From contig CASEKF010000044.1 of NCBI GenBank assembly GCA_949288455.1, positions 1 to 24,042 on the forward strand: a stretch of 24,042 nt of DNA, written 5' to 3'. This stretch comes from an uncultured bacterium (GTDB lineage: Bacteria > Vulcanimicrobiota > CADAWZ01). Below, in pieces: positions 6,565-14,691 of this stretch. Numbering within the stretch: the stretch's first letter is position 1; each line of letters begins with the position of its first letter. The notes beneath the pieces were generated by a model that saw only the letters and a program-made list of their open reading frames with translations, made no database searches and was not told where the DNA came from. The position numbers and the translations under genes were made by a program.

Positions 6565-7068
6565 ATGCTTTGCCTTATGTGCGGTCATGAAAATCCTGAA
6601 CAGGCCACGATCTGCATAAACTGTAAAACTCCAATTCCAAAAATGAATTCTATGATTAGTTCGGCTCCTCCGACTAAAGTAAACGAAAGATATCTGCAAA
6701 TTAAAGCCGCATCTGATCAAGTTTTGGCCGGGACTTGGACAATAGACGAATATTCGGCGTTTCTGCATGATTTAAAAGCCGTGCTGTCGCAGAAAGAACA
6801 GGAAATCAGAGAAGTAGAAATTCCCGAAGAGGCTCTGGAGGAATTTTCGGAAGAACTTACGGTAGGATACCAGGGAATAGATCTCTATAACGAAGGCATA
6901 TCTTATTTAATGAAATATCTAGAAGATACAAATCCCGTAAATATAACTCATGGTATGAATCTTATATTCGAAGGAAACGAAAGAATAAACGAAGCGATGA
7001 GAATAAACAGAGAAAATAGGCGTAGATTGGAAGAATTATATATAGACACCGCACATCTAATCCAATAG
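6565..7068 (+). CDS. Zinc-ribbon protein of unknown function
   Basis: 167 residues, cytoplasmic. The N-terminus is a treble of short zinc-ribbon knuckles, CLMCGHENPEQATICINC (residues 3-20), two CxxC pairs that should bind one zinc. After a short linker comes a mostly helical part (about 40-167), rich in Glu, Asn and Arg, including GIDLYNEGISYLMKYLED and INEAMRINRENRRRLEELY. I do not recognise the C-terminal domain. Small zinc-ribbon/helical proteins of this shape often act as adaptors, but no partner can be named. GAAAGGGG lies about ten bases before the ATG. It sits after a structured leader and is followed by a terminator, so it appears to form its own unit. Confidence 0.75.
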   Translation: MLCLMCGHENPEQATICINCKTPIPKMNSMISSAPPTKVNERYLQIKAASDQVLAGTWTIDEYSAFLHDLKAVLSQKEQEIREVEIPEEALEEFSEELTVGYQGIDLYNEGISYLMKYLEDTNPVNITHGMNLIFEGNERINEAMRINRENRRRLEELYIDTAHLIQ

Positions 7069-7130
7069 ATATACGCGGTCGTACTTTTAAAACAACAACT
7101 AAAAAACATTTTACGTAAGTTAGATTATAT

Positions 7131-7157
7131 ATGCGCTCTTTTTAGGGCGTATTTTTA
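7131..7157 (+). terminator. Terminator after the zinc-ribbon gene
   Basis: ATGCGCTC (7131-7138) pairs with GGGCGTAT (7145-7152), eight pairs with two G-U, then five T. It lies about 60 bases past the zinc-ribbon stop. The remaining bases up to 7302 separate this gene from the convergent yggS; I see no clear minus-strand terminator there. Confidence 0.65.
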
Positions 7158-7302
7158 TTATCCATAATCGTCTGCTAACCGTTCCTTATTGCGAGCCGCT
7201 TTATTTATTTTTACTAAGGTTAAATTATAACTCCCCGATAAAAAAGCTCCGACGCAAAACGACGCTAAATTTAACGATATTCAACGTAAAAAACGAAATA
7301 AA

Positions 7303-7995
7303 TCACCTATTTCCGATTATATTGTTACGGCTTCCAAAGATAGCTGTTCCAATCCTTACCATATTTGATCCCTCTTCTATAGCGATTTCAAAATCAGAAG
7401 TCATGCCCATTGACAAAATATGATCGTCGTTTCCAAAAATTTTTTCTCCAACAGACCTCATATCGGCGAAAAACTTTCTGTTAGACTCAGCATCATTTTC
7501 CAAAGGAGGAATTGTCATAAGACCTTTTAAACGCAAACGACTACAATTTCTTATTTTATCGGCGGCTCCAAAAACTTCTTCAGGATTAAACCCATGTTTC
7601 GTCTCTTCAACTCCATAATGAATTTGCAGAAGAACGTCAATATTGCGATTAAAACGTTCGCATACGTCGTTAATCTTAAGAGCAAGGTCGACGGAATCTA
7701 AACTTTGAATCATATCAAAATACTCAACCGCAAATTTAACCTTATTCTTTTGCAGATGACCTATAAAATGCCAAGCGGCTCTATCCTGAAACTGCTCGGC
7801 TTTAAGCGTTCCCTCTTGAATATAGTTCTCGCCAAATATAGATATCCCGCACTCTAAAGCGCGTTGAACTTTTTCGATAGGAACAGTTTTGCTTACTGCG
7901 ACTAAAGAAATTTCATCGACGGGCGTTCCGGCCCTTTTCGCGGCAGCCGCAATTCTCTCTTTAACTCGAATAATATTTTGTTCTATAATATCCAT
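7303..7995 (-). CDS. yggS: PLP homeostasis protein YggS/YlmE (PROSC family)
   Basis: 230 residues, the normal length. A cytoplasmic, single-domain TIM-barrel protein that binds pyridoxal 5'-phosphate and buffers the cell's PLP pool, with no known catalytic activity. The PLP lysine is in VAVSKTVP (Lys36 counted from ATG 7995). Other hallmarks are IFGENYIQE, WHFIGHLQKNKVK, LLQIHYGVEETKHGF, LKGLMTIPP, and SMGMTSDFEIAIEEGSNMVRIGTAIFG. The frame also opens with TTG 8007, but GAGG sits just before ATG 7995, which matches family N-termini. In many bacteria yggS neighbours division genes; here it follows a PilT-type gene, separated by a terminator. Confidence 0.95.
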   Translation of the reverse strand: MDIIEQNIIRVKERIAAAAKRAGTPVDEISLVAVSKTVPIEKVQRALECGISIFGENYIQEGTLKAEQFQDRAAWHFIGHLQKNKVKFAVEYFDMIQSLDSVDLALKINDVCERFNRNIDVLLQIHYGVEETKHGFNPEEVFGAADKIRNCSRLRLKGLMTIPPLENDAESNRKFFADMRSVGEKIFGNDDHILSMGMTSDFEIAIEEGSNMVRIGTAIFGSRNNIIGNR

Positions 7996-8019
7996 TGACA
8001 ACCTCAAAATCTAGAAATT

Positions 8020-8047
8020 AAAAAGCCGCCGTCAAAAAAGCGGCGGC
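8020..8047 (-). terminator. Intrinsic terminator between the PilT-type gene and yggS
   Basis: On the minus strand GCCGCC (8047-8042) pairs with GGCGGC (8030-8025) and is followed by TTTTT. It starts about 30 bases after the PilT-type stop and ends only 25 bases before the yggS ATG. Confidence 0.85.
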
Positions 8048-8075
8048 AAAAATATACGAAAACACGGCGCGCGTA

Positions 8076-10199
8076 TTAAAGCCAACTCATCATTACGTCT
8101 TCTTGAATAGCGGGAGGTTCTTCCTTCACGGCTTGAGCAGTCGGAGAAACAACATTCGCATAAAGAGCCAACTCTTCTTTGGCTATTATGTTAGAGTTGA
8201 CAAGTTCGGAGATAGACTGAGCGAAAGTAATCATGCCTTCTCCCGTTCCCTCTGCCATAAGAGGATAAATGTCCTGCAACTTATTTTCGGCGATCAAAGA
8301 TGAAATTTCAGGATTTACTATAAGAAATTCTACGGCCGGAACCCTACCGTCTTCATCGATTCTATTAATCAGTTTCTGTGATATAATGCCTTTCAAAGTC
8401 GAAGCCAGCGTTATTCTAAAATTATTCTGATGCTCTGTCGGAAGCACGTCGATTAACCTTGAAATAGCCTGAATAGGATTTTGACTATTCAGGGAAGTCA
8501 ATACCAAATGTCCGGTTTCGGCTGCGTTAACGGCAGTGAAGATCGTTTCTGAGTCTCTCATTTCTCCTATCATAATAACGTTGGGATCTTGTCTGAGAGA
8601 AGATCTTAACGCTCCAATATAAGATAAAGTATCATTGCCTATTTCTCTCTGAGTAACGAGACTTAACTTATCGTTATGAATATATTCTATCGGATCTTCC
8701 AACGTAACTATATGAAGTTTTCTATTAGCGTTCATATAATCAATTATGGAAGCCAAAGTAGTAGACTTACCGCAGCCGGACTCTCCTGTAACCAAAATCA
8801 ACCCGCTATTCAACAAAGCGAGATTTTTTAGAGACGACGGCAAACGAAGGGTCTCTATAGAAGGAACGGAAGTCTTAATCATCCTGTAAGACGCGCTTAC
8901 GGTGCCTTTTTGTATAAAAGCCTGAACCCTAAATCTTGCCTCCGGGATAGCGTAAGCAAAATCCACTTCTTTTTTCTCATAAACCTGGCGTCTTAATTTT
9001 TTGGGAACTCCAGAAAGAATAAGATATTTACAATTTTCCTCAGATAAAATTTCGCTGCCTATAGGAATCAGCTCTCCTTCAAGTCTTACAGTCGGAGGAG
9101 CCCCTTCCTTTAAATGGAGATCCGAAGCTTGATGTTTAATCATTACTTGAAGAAGATCGTTCAGTTCAAAACCCAAATCTTTATCAGGCTTGGGATCTTC
9201 GAAATCAGCCAGAATATTATCCTCGTCAGAGTCCTCGCGCGAAGCTCTATCAGACGAATGGTAAGCAGACGGCGCAGATATAAGCTTTTTATCCAAATCG
9301 TCAATCTGTCTAGCCGTTTTTCTAATCAATTCGCCGGCGGCTAATATGTCTTCGTGATTCTTTTTCATCTTAGACTGAGCTTCCTGCATCTGCAAGGAAA
9401 TCTCCTGAAACTTAGCCTCCATCTCTTCCTTCATCTCAGCGGCCTTAGCGTTTACGGCGGCTTCGTCAACGGAAACATCAGCCTGTGCCGCTCCGTCCTG
9501 AGCCGGAGGAAGAGCTTTCAATTTTTTTATTTCGTCTTTCAGCGCTTCGGCGTTTTTCTGAAGAGCTTTTATTACGAGATCTTTAGCGATATTTTTTTCT
9601 TCAAGCGTTTTTATCTGAAGGGCCGTTTCTTTCTTAAAATTTTCTAAATTATCTTTAAATACAGAGATTTTTTCATCTAATTCGGCCGTGAGAGCGGCTG
9701 AATCGTAATGAGTTCCGGAATCGGAAGGAGCTGAAGAAGCTTCGGAAAGCTTATCTACTCTCAAAGAAAGATCGTTTATCGCAGCTTTGACAGAATCGAC
9801 AAGCTGCGCCGAATGTAAAGCGGTATTTTTTTCAAGTTCGGACAGATCGTTTGAAGCGCTATCCCTTATATCGCCAATTTCTTCCGTAATCCCGCTAATC
9901 GTCTGATGAATATTATCAATGTCCTTAAGCTTCTTTGAGATCGCCTCAAAGCCGATTTTTAACTCTTCAAGCTTAGCAACAGAAGGCAGCTGCTGAAGTT
10001 TAACTTCCAATTTCTCGAGTCTTTGAGCGCATATATCAGCCTGTCCGGTAAAGACGGACATTTCGTCAACCTTAGCGGTGACGGCAGCTTCAACCGCTTT
10101 AACTTTGGCTTTTGCGTCTTCAGCTTCCATAATGACAATACCCATTTTTGAGGTAAGACCATTTATCTTTTCCTCTAAAGAGGCCGCTACGTTATCCAC
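8076..10199 (-). CDS. PilT/GspE-type secretion ATPase with a large N-terminal coiled coil
   Basis: 707 residues, about twice the length of a normal PilT. Residues 1-310 are a long coiled coil (alternating Lys/Glu/Leu/Ala repeats, several hinges), 310-340 an acidic linker, and 343-690 a PilT-type ATPase. ATPase motifs: HQASDLHLKEGAPP (356-369), Walker A GESGCGKST (472-480), Asp box TLEDPIEYIH (499-508), Walker B VIMIGEMRD (541-549) and a His box GHLVLTSLNS (563-572). In pilus-retraction PilT the His box normally ends TLHT and an AIRNLIRE motif follows; here these read SLNS and EISSLIAE. Catalytic Lys, Glu and Arg are kept, so ATPase activity is plausible. No other type IV pilus gene is in the window. 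Start GTG 10199 has AAAGGA nine bases upstream. Role in pilus retraction, another secretion system or gliding is open. Confidence 0.88.
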   Translation of the reverse strand: MDNVAASLEEKINGLTSKMGIVIMEAEDAKAKVKAVEAAVTAKVDEMSVFTGQADICAQRLEKLEVKLQQLPSVAKLEELKIGFEAISKKLKDIDNIHQTISGITEEIGDIRDSASNDLSELEKNTALHSAQLVDSVKAAINDLSLRVDKLSEASSAPSDSGTHYDSAALTAELDEKISVFKDNLENFKKETALQIKTLEEKNIAKDLVIKALQKNAEALKDEIKKLKALPPAQDGAAQADVSVDEAAVNAKAAEMKEEMEAKFQEISLQMQEAQSKMKKNHEDILAAGELIRKTARQIDDLDKKLISAPSAYHSSDRASREDSDEDNILADFEDPKPDKDLGFELNDLLQVMIKHQASDLHLKEGAPPTVRLEGELIPIGSEILSEENCKYLILSGVPKKLRRQVYEKKEVDFAYAIPEARFRVQAFIQKGTVSASYRMIKTSVPSIETLRLPSSLKNLALLNSGLILVTGESGCGKSTTLASIIDYMNANRKLHIVTLEDPIEYIHNDKLSLVTQREIGNDTLSYIGALRSSLRQDPNVIMIGEMRDSETIFTAVNAAETGHLVLTSLNSQNPIQAISRLIDVLPTEHQNNFRITLASTLKGIISQKLINRIDEDGRVPAVEFLIVNPEISSLIAENKLQDIYPLMAEGTGEGMITFAQSISELVNSNIIAKEELALYANVVSPTAQAVKEEPPAIQEDVMMSWL

Positions 10200-10293
10200 T
10201 TAAAATTATCCTTTCTCTGTATTAAAAGGAAACTAATAATTAAGATCCTTAAATTTTATTTATTTTATTCGTTTCTTTACATTTAAAAACCTG

Positions 10294-10776
10294 CTAAAAA
10301 AGTCGTTTGGCCATTCGTTTTCTCTCTTCTATAAAGCCCAGGTTTTCATATAAATTAACAGCCTGCGTATTACTAGAAGTAACAAGCAAACCAACGAAAC
10401 GAAACCCGGCGTTTTTGGCAAAATCCAAGAAAGTTTCCACTAATTTACGACCGACTCCGCGTCCCCTAAACTCAGACGCCACGGCCAAATCAAAAATCCA
10501 CCCCTGTTTCTCGGCCGTAACGCTCTCTACGTCGCCTACAAAACCCATAACATGACCTAAAAAACGCTTCTTTTCGTCTTCCGCTACGAAAATTCCCATA
10601 TGACTAAGATCTATAAGCTGAGGAAGCGAAGACTCCAAATCCAAAATTCTAGCCGCCTTAACTTCAGGCTCAGAAACAAATCTAGTAGGAGGAATACTGT
10701 ATTTCACGGAATCGGCAGCCAAATTGACCATTTGGGGAATATCCGATCTAACTGCTCTTCTTATGTTAATTTTCAA
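10294..10776 (-). CDS. GNAT-family N-acetyltransferase
   Basis: 160 residues, a single cytoplasmic GNAT domain that would transfer acetyl from acetyl-CoA to an amine of a small molecule or protein N-terminus. The acetyl-CoA pyrophosphate loop is RGRGVGR (104-110), preceded by the strand WIFDLAVASEF, and followed by GFRFVGLLVTSSNTQAVNLYENLGF, typical motif B. The start appears to be TTG 10776, with AGGGG eight bases upstream; no earlier ATG is in frame. It stands 94 bases before the PilT-type gene on the same strand without an obvious terminator between, so co-transcription is likely. Substrate unknown. Confidence 0.88.
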   Translation of the reverse strand: MKINIRRAVRSDIPQMVNLAADSVKYSIPPTRFVSEPEVKAARILDLESSLPQLIDLSHMGIFVAEDEKKRFLGHVMGFVGDVESVTAEKQGWIFDLAVASEFRGRGVGRKLVETFLDFAKNAGFRFVGLLVTSSNTQAVNLYENLGFIEERKRMAKRLF

Positions 10777-10939
10777 TTTCGTTACCCCTACAAATTTAGA
10801 AAATGACTAGTTATAAAAATTCAAGGGACATACCGGCTTTACCTTTTATTATATATACTATTTGAAAGGTTTTAACAAATAAAACAAGAATTTTATGTCT
10901 AATCATAAAAACCGACGAGGAAAGGTATTACTTAAAGTT

Positions 10940-12130
10940 ATGACTTGGCATATAGAACCTTCGGAATGGTTAACTAAACTTCCAAAATATCCCTTTGTAA
11001 GCTTAAGAGAAAAAAAGAAAGCTCTGAAAGCTAAAGGGGTTAAAGTTATCGACTTTTCAATAGGAGACCCTACGTCTCCTACTCCGGATTTCATAATAAA
11101 AGCCGCCGAAAAAGGAATGGAACTCAATAGAACTTCAGGATATCCCGAAAACAGCGGCCTTAAATTATTTAAACAAAATATCGCGAAATGGTTTGAAACA
11201 AGATTTAACGTAAGACTCGATCCGGACTCGGAAATTTTTCCGTCTCTAGGAGCGAAAGAAGCTGTCTTCGCGTTTCCGGGGGCCATAAAAGGCAAATATA
11301 TTATTATCCCGTCTCCGGGGTATCCTCCATACTACGGCGGAGCTTTGGCCGCGGGTAAACTTCCATGGATCGTCCCTTTAAAAGAAGAGAATAATTTTCT
11401 TCCGGATTTATCGTCCATACCTGAGGAAATTGCGCAAAATGCGGCGATAATGTGGTTAAATTATCCAAATAATCCCACCACGGTTTTAGCGCCCGATATT
11501 TTTTATAAAAAAGCGGTTGAATTTTGCGGCAAATACGGAATTATACTGGCTTCAGACGAATGTTACAGCGAAATGTATTCCAAAGAAAAACCTAAAAGCC
11601 TATTAAATTTTACAAAAAAAGGAGCGATAGTATTTCAAAGTCTTTCGAAAAGAAGCAATATGACAGGTTGGAGAGTCGGTTTTATGGCCGGGGATCCTGA
11701 TATTATTCAATTGTTCCTGTTATGTAAAGAAAATATGGATTCCGGCTGCGCCAATTTTATTCAGTATGCCGCGGCCAAAGCTCTTGAAGACGAAGAACAT
11801 GTTCAAAAAATGCGGAAAGAATACGCGGTAAAGAGAAAAATACTTAACGAAGCGTTAGAAAAATCGGGTATGCCGAACAGATATTCAGACGGAACGTTTT
11901 ATATATGGCAAAAAATTCCGCAAGGACTTTCTTCGGAAAAATTCGCCGAATACCTTTTACAAGAAGAATACGCCATAGTAGTTACTCCCGGACCGGCTTT
12001 GTCCATACCATGCGAAAACGGATACAATCCAGGAGAAGGATTCGTACGTTTCGCTCTTGTTCCAACGGAAGAAGATACTAGAGAAGCCGCGGAAAAAATA
12101 ATCAAAGCCGTCAGCAACATAAAAAAATAA
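10940..12130 (+). CDS. PLP-dependent class I/II aminotransferase
   Basis: 396 residues, cytoplasmic fold-type I PLP enzyme. Landmarks from ATG 10940: VIDFSIGDPTSPTP (37-50), SGYPENSGLK (66-75), LNYPNNPT (173-180), the PLP-pyridine Asp in SDECYSEMY (Asp206), the PLP Lys in SLSKRSNMTGWRVGF (Lys237), and the carboxylate-binding Arg in GFVRFAL near the C-terminus. The N-terminus LPKYPFVSLREKKKALKAKG and the overall pattern resemble LL-diaminopimelate or alanine/aspartate aminotransferases; the substrate cannot be fixed. The frame continues upstream to ATG 10895, but that codon has no ribosome site nearby; AGGAAAGG about 14 bases before 10940 favours the shorter form modestly. It is followed after 32 bases by an MFS transporter and is divergent from the GNAT gene. 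Confidence 0.9.
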   Translation: MTWHIEPSEWLTKLPKYPFVSLREKKKALKAKGVKVIDFSIGDPTSPTPDFIIKAAEKGMELNRTSGYPENSGLKLFKQNIAKWFETRFNVRLDPDSEIFPSLGAKEAVFAFPGAIKGKYIIIPSPGYPPYYGGALAAGKLPWIVPLKEENNFLPDLSSIPEEIAQNAAIMWLNYPNNPTTVLAPDIFYKKAVEFCGKYGIILASDECYSEMYSKEKPKSLLNFTKKGAIVFQSLSKRSNMTGWRVGFMAGDPDIIQLFLLCKENMDSGCANFIQYAAAKALEDEEHVQKMRKEYAVKRKILNEALEKSGMPNRYSDGTFYIWQKIPQGLSSEKFAEYLLQEEYAIVVTPGPALSIPCENGYNPGEGFVRFALVPTEEDTREAAEKIIKAVSNIKK

Positions 12131-12162
12131 GAAAGGAAAATAAAAAACTCGGCGGATAATAT

Positions 12163-13506
12163 ATGAACACAGTAAAAACAGATTCAAAACCAGATTTAAA
12201 ATGGTGGCAAATTCTCAATTTAAGCGTTGGTTTTTTCGGCATACAACATGGTTTTGAAATACAATTTGCCCGAATGAGTTCAATTTACGAACAATTAGGA
12301 GCCAATCCTCAAACAATTCCGATGCTTTGGCTTGCGGCTCCAATGACAGGTTTAATCATACAGCCAATTATAGGATATATGAGCGACAAAACTTGGATTA
12401 GTTCGTTCAAAATGAGACGCCGACCCTATTTTTTAATAGGAGCAATTTTCGCGACGATAGCTCTCTTTTTAATGCCTAACGCATCCGCGCTATGGATGGC
12501 AGCAGGCCTGTTGTGGATTCTAGACGCGTCTCTGAATATAAGCATGGAGCCTTTCAGAGCCTTCGTTGCGGATAAAACCAACGATAAACAGCGTTCCAAC
12601 GGATTTGCAATGCAAACTTTAATGATAGGGCTAGGAACAATAAGCGGCAATTTTATAGCGTCTCTCGACTTTGTAAAAAATATTCCATGGATAAAACAAT
12701 TTGCTCCTACTTCAATGCACGCGTCTTTCTATATATGCGCGATTATTTATTTAATAGCCATCCTTTATACGGTAATAACGACCGACGAATATCCTCCGGA
12801 AGAATCGGCAGACAAAACTACAGATAAACGGGAAAGCTTTCAAGAAGCCTTTAAAAATTGGTTTTTTGACACAAAAAACTGTTTTTTAAAAATGCCTCTC
12901 GTTATGAAACAGCTTGCGTTAGTCCAATTCTTTACTTGGATGGGACTATTCTGCATGTGGATGTTCTATACGGTAGCCGTAGCCAGGTATGTTTTCGGAG
13001 CCTCGGATCCTCATAGTTCGCTTTATGAGGAAGGAATCAGATACGGAGCGTTTACTTTAATGATTAAAGGCCTGGCTACCCCTCTATTCGCTCTTTGCAT
13101 ACCTTTCATAGTAAAAAGAATAGGCGCTATATGGACACATATGGCAAGTTTAATAGTATGCGGCGTAGGTCTTCTATCAATTCCCCTTATTAAAATTCCG
13201 GCCATGCTGATCATTCCCATGATCGCGGCCGGCATAGGCTGGGCGGCAATAACGTCTATCCCGTATATTATACTGTCAAATCATATTCCTAAAGAAAAAT
13301 ACGGCACATACATGGGCATATTCAATATTTTTATAGTACTACCGGAAATCTTAGTGTCTATAGGCTTATCCGCGCTAATTATGGGAATGCTGGGAGGAAA
13401 TCATGCTTTCGCGGTAGGTTTCGGAGGAATTCTTATATTAACTGCGGCAGCTATATGCCCAATATTGAAAAAAAGCGAAAACGCGAAAGCGCGCGTTGAG
13501 ATTTAA
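12163..13506 (+). CDS. MFS sugar transporter, SLC45-like
   Basis: 447 residues, about 12 predicted membrane helices. The N-terminal half has LSVGFFGIQHGFEIQ in helix 1 and GYMSDKTWISSFKMRRRPYF (about 71-90) between helices 2 and 3; this GxxSD plus RRRPY loop is typical of the SLC45/sucrose-maltose carriers and their bacterial relatives. ILDASLNISMEPFRAFVAD lies in helix 4-5. A cytoplasmic charged loop (about 205-245) separates the halves, and KEKYGTYMGIFNIFIVLPE is in the second half. Likely proton-coupled sugar uptake across the inner membrane, by family analogy. The weak ribosome site GGCGGA is six bases before ATG 12163. It is probably co-transcribed with the aminotransferase upstream. Confidence 0.88.
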   Translation: MNTVKTDSKPDLKWWQILNLSVGFFGIQHGFEIQFARMSSIYEQLGANPQTIPMLWLAAPMTGLIIQPIIGYMSDKTWISSFKMRRRPYFLIGAIFATIALFLMPNASALWMAAGLLWILDASLNISMEPFRAFVADKTNDKQRSNGFAMQTLMIGLGTISGNFIASLDFVKNIPWIKQFAPTSMHASFYICAIIYLIAILYTVITTDEYPPEESADKTTDKRESFQEAFKNWFFDTKNCFLKMPLVMKQLALVQFFTWMGLFCMWMFYTVAVARYVFGASDPHSSLYEEGIRYGAFTLMIKGLATPLFALCIPFIVKRIGAIWTHMASLIVCGVGLLSIPLIKIPAMLIIPMIAAGIGWAAITSIPYIILSNHIPKEKYGTYMGIFNIFIVLPEILVSIGLSALIMGMLGGNHAFAVGFGGILILTAAAICPILKKSENAKARVEI

Positions 13507-13710
13507 GCAATCATTCCGCATATCAAAACGACTTTGCTTCTTAACTCTACGCCATTTGTCTCCTCAAGCGTACATATATAGTTAAATGGAGCAATCGGCC
13601 GATAGACCATGCTTAAGCAACGCTTAGACGAAAAATAAACCATAAAGGCCTCCGCCGTTTTACGCAAAATCTTCCGGCAGCGTCTTCTATAAAAACAGGC
13701 GGCGGAAAAA

Positions 13711-13765
13711 ACAAAACTATCGTTATTATTGCAAATTACGACTATTTGCAATAATAACGATAGTT
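13711..13765 (-). terminator. Terminator of the flagellar cluster, perfect 21-pair hairpin
   Basis: Positions 13715-13735 are the exact reverse complement of 13745-13765, with a nine-base loop. On the minus strand the stem is followed by TTTTGTTTTTT. It lies about 35 bases past the fliK stop and closes the flagellar transcript. The rest of the gap to the convergent MFS gene (13507-13710) contains only a doubtful small frame. Confidence 0.88.
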
Positions 13766-13798
13766 CCTATATTTACGTCTCCAAAATCTCTAGAAAGA

Positions 13799-14680
13799 TT
13801 ATCCCACGTTGTCTACCAACTTAACGTTTATCTTGCCGACTTTAATGCCTTTTTCCTGAAAAGCCTGAGAAAGTTCATCCGCAGATTCGGATAAAGCTTC
13901 TCTGACTTCTCTCGAAGTAGTGTTAAATTCAGCCGAAACCTTATCGCCTTCAAATAATAATCTCATCTTCATAGAGCCTAAAAATTCAGGATTCATTTTA
14001 ATTGTCAGCTCAGATTTATTCGCAAAATTTTTCAGCTCGACATGATCTATAATCTGCTTAATAACCTCTTCTCGCTTTACGCTACGCGAGGCTTCAGCTT
14101 TCTCCGCCTTATCGGAAGCCTTGACGGCTACTTCGTTCGGACGTTCGGAATTTTGAGGCGTCATATTGAGATTAAGCGCAGACGAAGAAGCCTTAAGATT
14201 ATCTCTTCCCGTCTTCATATCTTCAGCTTTTACGGCGGGAGCGGCAAAAGAAGCCTTTAACTGATTAAGAGATGGAGAATCGCTGACGACTTTGCCCTGA
14301 GCTCCAATATTAGACGGCTGACTAGCAAAAGTAGATTTTGAAGCTCCGTCTGCGTTTAAACCCATGGCGCTTTTTTGAGAAAGAGAAAGAGACGCTTTAT
14401 TAAGATAGGCGAAACTATAAAGCATTTGTTTAGAAGTCGATAACTTCATATTCTTAGCAGTATCGGCGACGCCTTTAGCCTTATTTTCTTCAGACTCTTT
14501 TTTCGCGTCCTTATCAGAATAAATAGCTTCCCTGGAAGTTTCTTTCATATCTTTTTCATTAGTTTTTCTTTCTAAAAGCTGAGAAAAAGCCTCCGCTTCA
14601 CCGTCTGAAAAAACTGAAGAGGTATTGGAAGAGGATTTGTAATCTCTGTCTTTCAAAGAATCGTAACCTATAGTATTCAT
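13799..14680 (-). CDS. fliK: Flagellar hook-length control protein FliK
   Basis: 293 residues. FliK is secreted during hook assembly and its C-terminal domain switches the export gate from hook to filament substrates. The N-terminal two thirds is Ser/Lys/Ala/Asn-rich and low in complexity, as expected for the ruler part. The C-terminal domain (about 205-290) is recognisable: EVIKQIIDHVELK, then SELTIKMNPEFLGSMKMRLL (the LxPexLGxhxhxh hallmark), VSAEFNTTSREVREALSESADEL and FQEKGIKVGKINVKLVD. It is somewhat short for FliK. ATG 14680 has AGGAGG overlapping the stop of the upstream transglycosylase, so translation is coupled. It is the last gene before the terminator; flgD and flgE, which often follow, are not here. 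Confidence 0.9.
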   Translation of the reverse strand: MNTIGYDSLKDRDYKSSSNTSSVFSDGEAEAFSQLLERKTNEKDMKETSREAIYSDKDAKKESEENKAKGVADTAKNMKLSTSKQMLYSFAYLNKASLSLSQKSAMGLNADGASKSTFASQPSNIGAQGKVVSDSPSLNQLKASFAAPAVKAEDMKTGRDNLKASSSALNLNMTPQNSERPNEVAVKASDKAEKAEASRSVKREEVIKQIIDHVELKNFANKSELTIKMNPEFLGSMKMRLLFEGDKVSAEFNTTSREVREALSESADELSQAFQEKGIKVGKINVKLVDNVG

Positions 14681-14691
14681 CTAAAAGCCTC

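Noticed and set aside
6445-6768. 107-codon minus-strand frame across the structured RNA and zinc-ribbon gene start
   Set aside because: It is antisense to a supported gene and its promoter-proximal leader; no ribosome site.
9959-10162. 67-codon frame inside the coiled coil of the PilT-type gene
   Set aside because: Lies wholly within a well-supported gene on the same strand in another frame; shadow of Lys/Leu-rich coding sequence.
13503-13751. 82-codon version of the minus-strand frame at the flagellar terminator
   Set aside because: Its first codons are made by the terminator hairpin and there is no ribosome site at that start; only a shorter form could be real.
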